From NCBI GenBank assembly GCA_902770965.1, contig CACXUY010000020.1, positions 21,224-85,223 of the forward strand: a DNA stretch of 64,000 nucleotides, given 5' to 3'. Each line of letters begins with the position of its first letter. Positions within the stretch are counted from its first letter, which is position 1. Of this stretch, positions 60,701-64,000 are shown piece by piece. The translations under genes and the position numbers were made by a program. The DNA comes from an uncultured Lachnospiraceae bacterium (GTDB taxonomy: Bacteria; Bacillota; Clostridia; Lachnospirales; Lachnospiraceae). The notes below the pieces were generated by a model that worked only from the letters and a program-made list of their open reading frames with translations, had not been told where the DNA came from and did no database searches.

Positions 60701-61858
60701 TCATGAACCAACACTTTCAATAAAACTGACAGCCTCTTTGATCCCGCCGCTGCTCTTAAAGCTTTCCGATACCTTTTTGGCGCCACGCTTGAAGTTTTTC
60801 TCTTCGATAACCCTTGTAACCGCCTTCACGATGTCATCCTTGCTAATTGAAGGAAGCCTGAACCCGGCCCCAAGCTCTTCAGCCCGCCGCGCCACCGCAT
60901 CCTGCTCCGGCGTCTGTGGGAACAGGATGAGCGGAACTCCGAAATACAGGCCCTCCGAAGCTGAATTCATTCCACAATGAGTAATAAAAGCATCAGCGAT
61001 TGAAAGCACCGCCATCTGATCCACACTCTCGTAAAGCTCAATATTTTCCGGCACGGCATCAAAATGATCCGTATTGGTTCCCATCGATATGATAACCTGG
61101 TAGTCCGTCTTACCTAAAGCATGGATGCAGTTACGATAGAATTCTCTGTTCTGGTTCACTGTGCCCATAGAGATATAAACCGTCTTCTTGGCCTTCTTTT
61201 CAAAAGCATCTGTAATTGGGCGGATCGACGGACCGATGAAATGATACTTATCAGAAAACGTGTCTGAACATGGCTGGAAATACTTTGAAGTATACACCAC
61301 CGTATTTGTGTCATTATCATTCTGTACAATATCCAAAAGTCCTTTCACCGGATATCCTTTTTCCTGGAGTCGTTTGATCTGTTTGTTCACCTTAGGCATA
61401 GAGAACAGCATCTTCAGTGTCTCACCGACTCCGTGCTTCATATATCTTGAAGAATACCTGTTAAACGCAAATGTTGTCGTTGATGAAACAAAAGGGATGC
61501 CATGCTTCATCGCAGCCAGCTTGCCCCAATACGCGATAGAATCTGCCACTATGACATCCGGCTGCAATACGGCAATCTTTTCCGTGACCATCTCGTCCAG
61601 TGCCAGCGTTGATGACACAAGAAGCTCGACAGCAAATGCCTGGTCTTTTCCGACGCGATCAGCATTTTCCTTATCTTCCATCTCAAAATCATACTCGTCG
61701 CATGGAATAAATGTCGCTCCGGCATTTTCTATTTTTGCCCTGAACATCTCAAAAGAGAAGTAATAGACTTTATGCCCTGCCTCAGCCAGAGCCTTGACAA
61801 GTCCAAGTGTCGGGTTGGTATGGCCATGCGCAGGTATGCAGAACCATGCTATTTTCAT
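60701..61858 (-). CDS. MGT-family glycosyltransferase (GT1)
   Basis: 385 residues in a GT-B fold. N-terminal acceptor domain begins IAWFCIPAHGHTNPTLGLVK; the C-terminal donor site shows YISMGTVNQ, ITHCGMNSASEGLYFGVPL and PQTPEQDA, the nucleotide-sugar motif of macrolide/UDP-glucosyl transferases. Members inactivate macrolides or glycosylate lipids and natural products. It overlaps the preceding AbrB-type gene by four bases (ATGA), so the regulator and enzyme form one translationally coupled unit, suggesting expression in response to a condition the AbrB protein senses. Confidence 0.9.
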   Translation of the reverse strand: MKIAWFCIPAHGHTNPTLGLVKALAEAGHKVYYFSFEMFRAKIENAGATFIPCDEYDFEMEDKENADRVGKDQAFAVELLVSSTLALDEMVTEKIAVLQPDVIVADSIAYWGKLAAMKHGIPFVSSTTTFAFNRYSSRYMKHGVGETLKMLFSMPKVNKQIKRLQEKGYPVKGLLDIVQNDNDTNTVVYTSKYFQPCSDTFSDKYHFIGPSIRPITDAFEKKAKKTVYISMGTVNQNREFYRNCIHALGKTDYQVIISMGTNTDHFDAVPENIELYESVDQMAVLSIADAFITHCGMNSASEGLYFGVPLILFPQTPEQDAVARRAEELGAGFRLPSISKDDIVKAVTRVIEEKNFKRGAKKVSESFKSSGGIKEAVSFIESVGS

Positions 61859-62073
61859 TGTTCTTCATCTCCCTCCTCTTCAAATGCCATGCCAAACAAC
61901 CCTGCAAAAGCTCCTTTAGGAGGTATTGCGATTCCACGTTTTTCATCACCCAGCAGTAATAAAGCATCTCCTGGCTTGATCTCAAATAACTCACGTGCCT
62001 GTTTAGGGATCACGATCTGACCCTTTTCACCCACGGTTGCAGTCCAAGCATATCTTCCTTTTGGTGCCTCCAC
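61855..62073 (-). CDS. AbrB/SpoVT-type DNA-binding protein, GTG start
   Basis: 72 residues forming one swapped-hairpin AbrB domain: WTATVGEKGQIVIPKQAREL at ~9-28, then FEIKPGDALLLLGDEKRGIAI; a short acidic C-terminal tail. Predicted autorepressor of the operon with the glycosyltransferase. The start is GTG 62073, 7 nt after AAAGGAGC. Two in-frame upstream ATGs at 62136 and 62112 lie in the -35 and -10 of the promoter and cannot be in the transcript. Confidence 0.88.
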   Translation of the reverse strand: MEAPKGRYAWTATVGEKGQIVIPKQARELFEIKPGDALLLLGDEKRGIAIPPKGAFAGLFGMAFEEEGDEEQ

Positions 62074-62085
62074 GATATCAGCTCC

Positions 62086-62120
62086 TTTGGTATGATTTGT
62101 ATAACTTATCATACCAAAGA
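62086..62120. promoter_or_regulatory. Palindromic operator of the AbrB-glycosyltransferase operon
   Basis: Perfect 11-bp inverted repeat CTTTGGTATGA (62086-62096) / TCATACCAAAG (62110-62120) with 13 bp between. It covers the -10 and the predicted transcription start, so a dimeric or tetrameric AbrB protein bound there would block initiation. Confidence 0.75.
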
Positions 62121-62137
62121 TATCTCTACCCGTCAAT
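62109..62137 (-). promoter_or_regulatory. Promoter of the AbrB-glycosyltransferase operon
   Basis: Leftward TTGACG (62137-62132), 17 bp, TATGAT (62114-62109), the -10 being inside the right arm of the operator. Confidence 0.8.
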
Positions 62138-62375
62138 TCTAATGTTGATTCGGTCTGGTTGTACCTGATCTAAGTGAAGCTATAAGACACACACGGTTAT
62201 ACGCTTACCATGGATCCGTATCATTAAAACTTCATCCATCGTACTGCCTTCCATCAATTTATAGTCGCGATGAAAAAATGACGTAACAGATCATGCCGAT
62301 TCCAACGGTAATGCCATGGATTTACTGTGCTAGGTACCATAAGCCTACCGAGTTTCCTGTCCCCGACACCCTAAT
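62138..62375. other. Gap without a gene
   Basis: About 240 bp with no open frame or hairpin worth naming, apart from the short repeat at 62321-62344 that matches 59637-59660. Confidence 0.5.
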
Positions 62376-63161
62376 TCACCACTCAATTTTCTCCGGATAC
62401 TCCAGATCAGGATTATGAAGCTCGTGTATGCTGCAGCCGTGCAGTTTCGCGGAGCTTTCCAAGCCACGCAAAAGGTTTCTATAGGCGTCAGGCTTCTTAA
62501 GCAGCCTCTTGGCGATATTTTTAAGCTTATCTTTCCGCTTCTCCGGAGCTGTTTTCAGATAATCAACATTACACTTATCGACATACTGTGTGGCATAGTT
62601 CTCATATTCGTAGCTGTAGGATTTTCCTCTCTGGCTAAGCACCTTTTCAAAATTCTCATCTCCGATCACATCCGCAAAGGCAGACAATATCACGCTCGAC
62701 AGCATGTCCAGCATTGCCTGATCCCTGATATAATCAGCATATTTATCCACGAAGCTTCTCGGATGCGCTTCCTTCTTTTGATGCTTTCTTGCACGTTCAC
62801 CGTAATAAACAGATGAAGGAAAATATAATTCCGGTATTGAAAATGCCACAAACAACGCCTCAGGAAAAAGGACTTCCACGGAATAATGCAGATTCTTCCC
62901 CGGCAAAACCATAGAGTGCCACTTCATCAATTCATCATTCGCTCCATTGTCTACTAGCTTCACATTTCTGTCGCCTTGAAAAGCATGGCGGATGTCATAA
63001 CAGATCCCGAGCAGACGATTCTTCACGCTCCAGTAACGATCTTCATGATCCTCTTCAAGACCTGTCATTCGATAGATACTCTTTACCATCTCATAAAAAT
63101 CTTCGTATTCACCTTCTATGAGTATGCCTGTCAGGTGCTCCGTTGGCTTCGCTGAAATCAT
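62376..63161 (-). CDS. Uncharacterised protein, possibly DUF6904
   Basis: 261 residues, soluble. MISAKPTEHLTGILIEGEYE start, NRLLGICYDIRHAFQGDR near 47-64, NLHYSVEVLFPEALFVA near 90-106, then a helical half with a basic KRKDKLKNIAKRLLKK run. The N-terminal part resembles DUF6904 proteins of Firmicutes from memory; I am not certain. ATG 63161 follows GGGAGGAAAGCTTA; an in-frame codon 18 nt upstream overlaps that site. Confidence 0.6.
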   Translation of the reverse strand: MISAKPTEHLTGILIEGEYEDFYEMVKSIYRMTGLEEDHEDRYWSVKNRLLGICYDIRHAFQGDRNVKLVDNGANDELMKWHSMVLPGKNLHYSVEVLFPEALFVAFSIPELYFPSSVYYGERARKHQKKEAHPRSFVDKYADYIRDQAMLDMLSSVILSAFADVIGDENFEKVLSQRGKSYSYEYENYATQYVDKCNVDYLKTAPEKRKDKLKNIAKRLLKKPDAYRNLLRGLESSAKLHGCSIHELHNPDLEYPEKIEW

Positions 63162-63169
63162 TAAGCTTT

Positions 63170-63650
63170 CCTCCCACAATACTTTTTATACTACCCAACT
63201 GATCCACAGGGGCAGTAATCACTGCATTACCTGTCTTACATCCGCCAATACAATAGCATTGCAGGCTTTCGTCAGTTCTGCTGACCCTGCTTCCTTGAAA
63301 ATAGCGCCGCAGACACCGCCACCTTCCCACAGTCCTTCATTGGCTGCGTTTACAATGGCATCCATCTTCTTTACTGAGCTCTCTACAGATTCTTTAATAT
63401 CCGCGATATCTCCATCCTGCCCCCGATTCCAGATCTCATATCCCTGCCGTCTGGCGGAGTCATACACCGGCTGCATATTCTTCTGCAGGATGTTGAAAAA
63501 ATCTTCCTGTGTATTTCCTTTGCGATAAAGCTCCTGCCCTGCCCAGATGGAGTGCAGGTTATCCCGATAGCACGCCTCAAACAGCTTGTGTATCCCCGGC
63601 TTCTCATGGATAAATCCATACAGAAGAAACTGATTCGCCGCAAACCTAAG
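63170..63650 (-). pseudogene. Macro-domain gene remnant, truncated and frameshifted
   Basis: Read leftward from ~63645 one frame gives FAANQFLLYGFIHEKPGIHK through IWNRGQDGDIADIK to DAIVNAANEGLWEGGG and IFKEAGSAELTKACNAI, the ADP-ribose-binding core of a macro domain (~63384-63250). It then stops, but the next frame continues GGCKTGNAVITA, the expected following macro segment, showing a frameshift near 63245. The rest of the domain is missing, and upstream the frame closes at a TGA where the IS200-type end begins. It is a decayed gene interrupted by insertion. Confidence 0.75.
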
Positions 63651-63653
63651 TCA

Positions 63654-64000
63654 CGAACCACCAGCCCTGCTGGTGGTTCGATGTTGGCCCTACGGGGTCA
63701 ATGTTACTATTCCGCCTAAAGGCGGTCTGACAAACCATTGCCTTTTTTACTGGTGGCCGCTTGAAAGCGGCTCTTTGTTACTTCCCAGAGTCACCTTCCA
63801 TGCGGTCTCTTTCATACTGCTCCGCTATATACTTTTTTATTGTTTCTTCATTCACGTTACCCACCGTTTCGCAATAGTATCCTCTTGCCCAGAAATGCCG
63901 GTTATACCTTTCCCTGTACTCTGGATGCCTGTCAAATATCATCAGTGCGCTCTTTCCTTTGATCCGTCCCACGACCTTTGACACACTCAGCTTCGGCGGG
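63654..64000 (-). mobile_element. IS200/IS605-family element, right end and part of transposase
   Basis: The element runs off the window edge. Downstream of the transposase stop are three subterminal hairpins: CGAACCACCAG/CTGGTGGTTCG (63654-63680), CCGCC/GGCGG (63712-63725) and GCCGC/GCGGC (63756-63771). These imperfect palindromes replace inverted repeats in this family and are recognised as single-stranded DNA. The element is inserted in the macro-domain gene in the same orientation. The exact boundary is uncertain by some bases. Confidence 0.8.
63778..64000 (-). CDS. tnpA: IS200/IS605 Y1 transposase TnpA, C-terminal part
   Basis: The reverse strand is open to the window edge; the visible 73 residues read PPKLSVSKVVGRIKGKSALM, then RHFWARGYYCETVGNVNEETIKK truncated here, with YIAEQ near the end. 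These correspond to the conserved half of the HUH/Y1 transposase (~140-150 residues in total) including the catalytic tyrosine helix: Y in KKYIAEQ. The N-terminal half with the HUH histidines lies outside the window, so activity cannot be judged. Confidence 0.9.
   Translation of the reverse strand, partial: PPKLSVSKVVGRIKGKSALMIFDRHPEYRERYNRHFWARGYYCETVGNVNEETIKKYIAEQYERDRMEGDSGK

Noticed and set aside
60607..60786. Long form of the small basic protein
   Set aside because: It overlaps the 3' end of the glycosyltransferase gene in another frame and lacks a ribosome binding site at its start.
62074..62136. Upstream ATG starts of the AbrB gene
   Set aside because: Both codons fall in the predicted -35 and -10 of the promoter, downstream of which a GTG has a proper ribosome binding site.

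Overview
The window reads as chromosomal DNA of an anaerobic low-to-moderate G+C Firmicute (class Clostridia), most likely a Lachnospiraceae relative. Support: an L28 of the Lachnospiraceae type, GerW/DUF2953 sporulation-heritage genes, rubredoxin, RemA, meso-diaminopimelate dehydrogenase, DUF6465, RqcH, AGGAGG ribosome binding sites and textbook TTGACA/TATAAT promoters. The family-level placement is inference from protein flavour; no 16S or marker tree can be run here.

Layout. 1-14.4 kb is core housekeeping: pgk (cut by the left edge)-gap, a PHP-type histidinol phosphatase, rpmB, a COG2509 flavoprotein, then a long leftward block yicC-remA-gmk-rpoZ-rimO-pgsA-cinA-(111 aa)-DUF2953-gerW, with rqcH leaving in the opposite direction from an overlapping promoter. 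14.5-18 kb is a LysR / DUF6282 hydrolase / permease catabolic unit. 18-25.7 kb has an MFS carrier with a DUF815 AAA+ ATPase, tRNA-Met, a secreted DUF4214-esterase, a D,D-carboxypeptidase and a short rubredoxin gene. 25.9-32.1 kb holds amino-acid genes (metA with an E111 acetyl-CoA-type signature and a structured leader; asd; ddh) with topB. 32.2-34.1 kb carries TraX, tRNA-Gly and an OPRT-like protein.

34.4-51.2 kb is dominated by signalling: an SBP/SBP/GGDEF/EAL receptor whose GGDEF site is degenerate, a PAS-HD-GYP protein, a membrane PP2C phosphatase, a STAS antagonist and an RsbW-like kinase (a partner-switching set with c-di-GMP output domains and no sigma factor beside it), the fruR-fruK-fruA operon, an Fe-S flavoprotein, and a hybrid histidine kinase translationally coupled to an ABC-type solute-binding lipoprotein with no permease. 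51.6-64 kb is an accessory zone, all leftward: a P-type ATPase remnant, flavodoxin, AAA/PD-(D/E)XK protein, hydrolases, DUF6398, DUF1810, RecQ, an EamA half-carrier, an AbrB-glycosyltransferase operon with a palindromic operator, and a macro-domain remnant broken by an IS200/IS605-type element running off the right edge.

The most unusual non-coding content is two families of dispersed palindromic repeats: one with GGTAAYTATTCAGC-like ends (at least seven copies or remnants) and a multi-hairpin ~130 bp repeat in two copies. There are also several short tandem arrays (20, 17, 14, 23 and 18 bp units).
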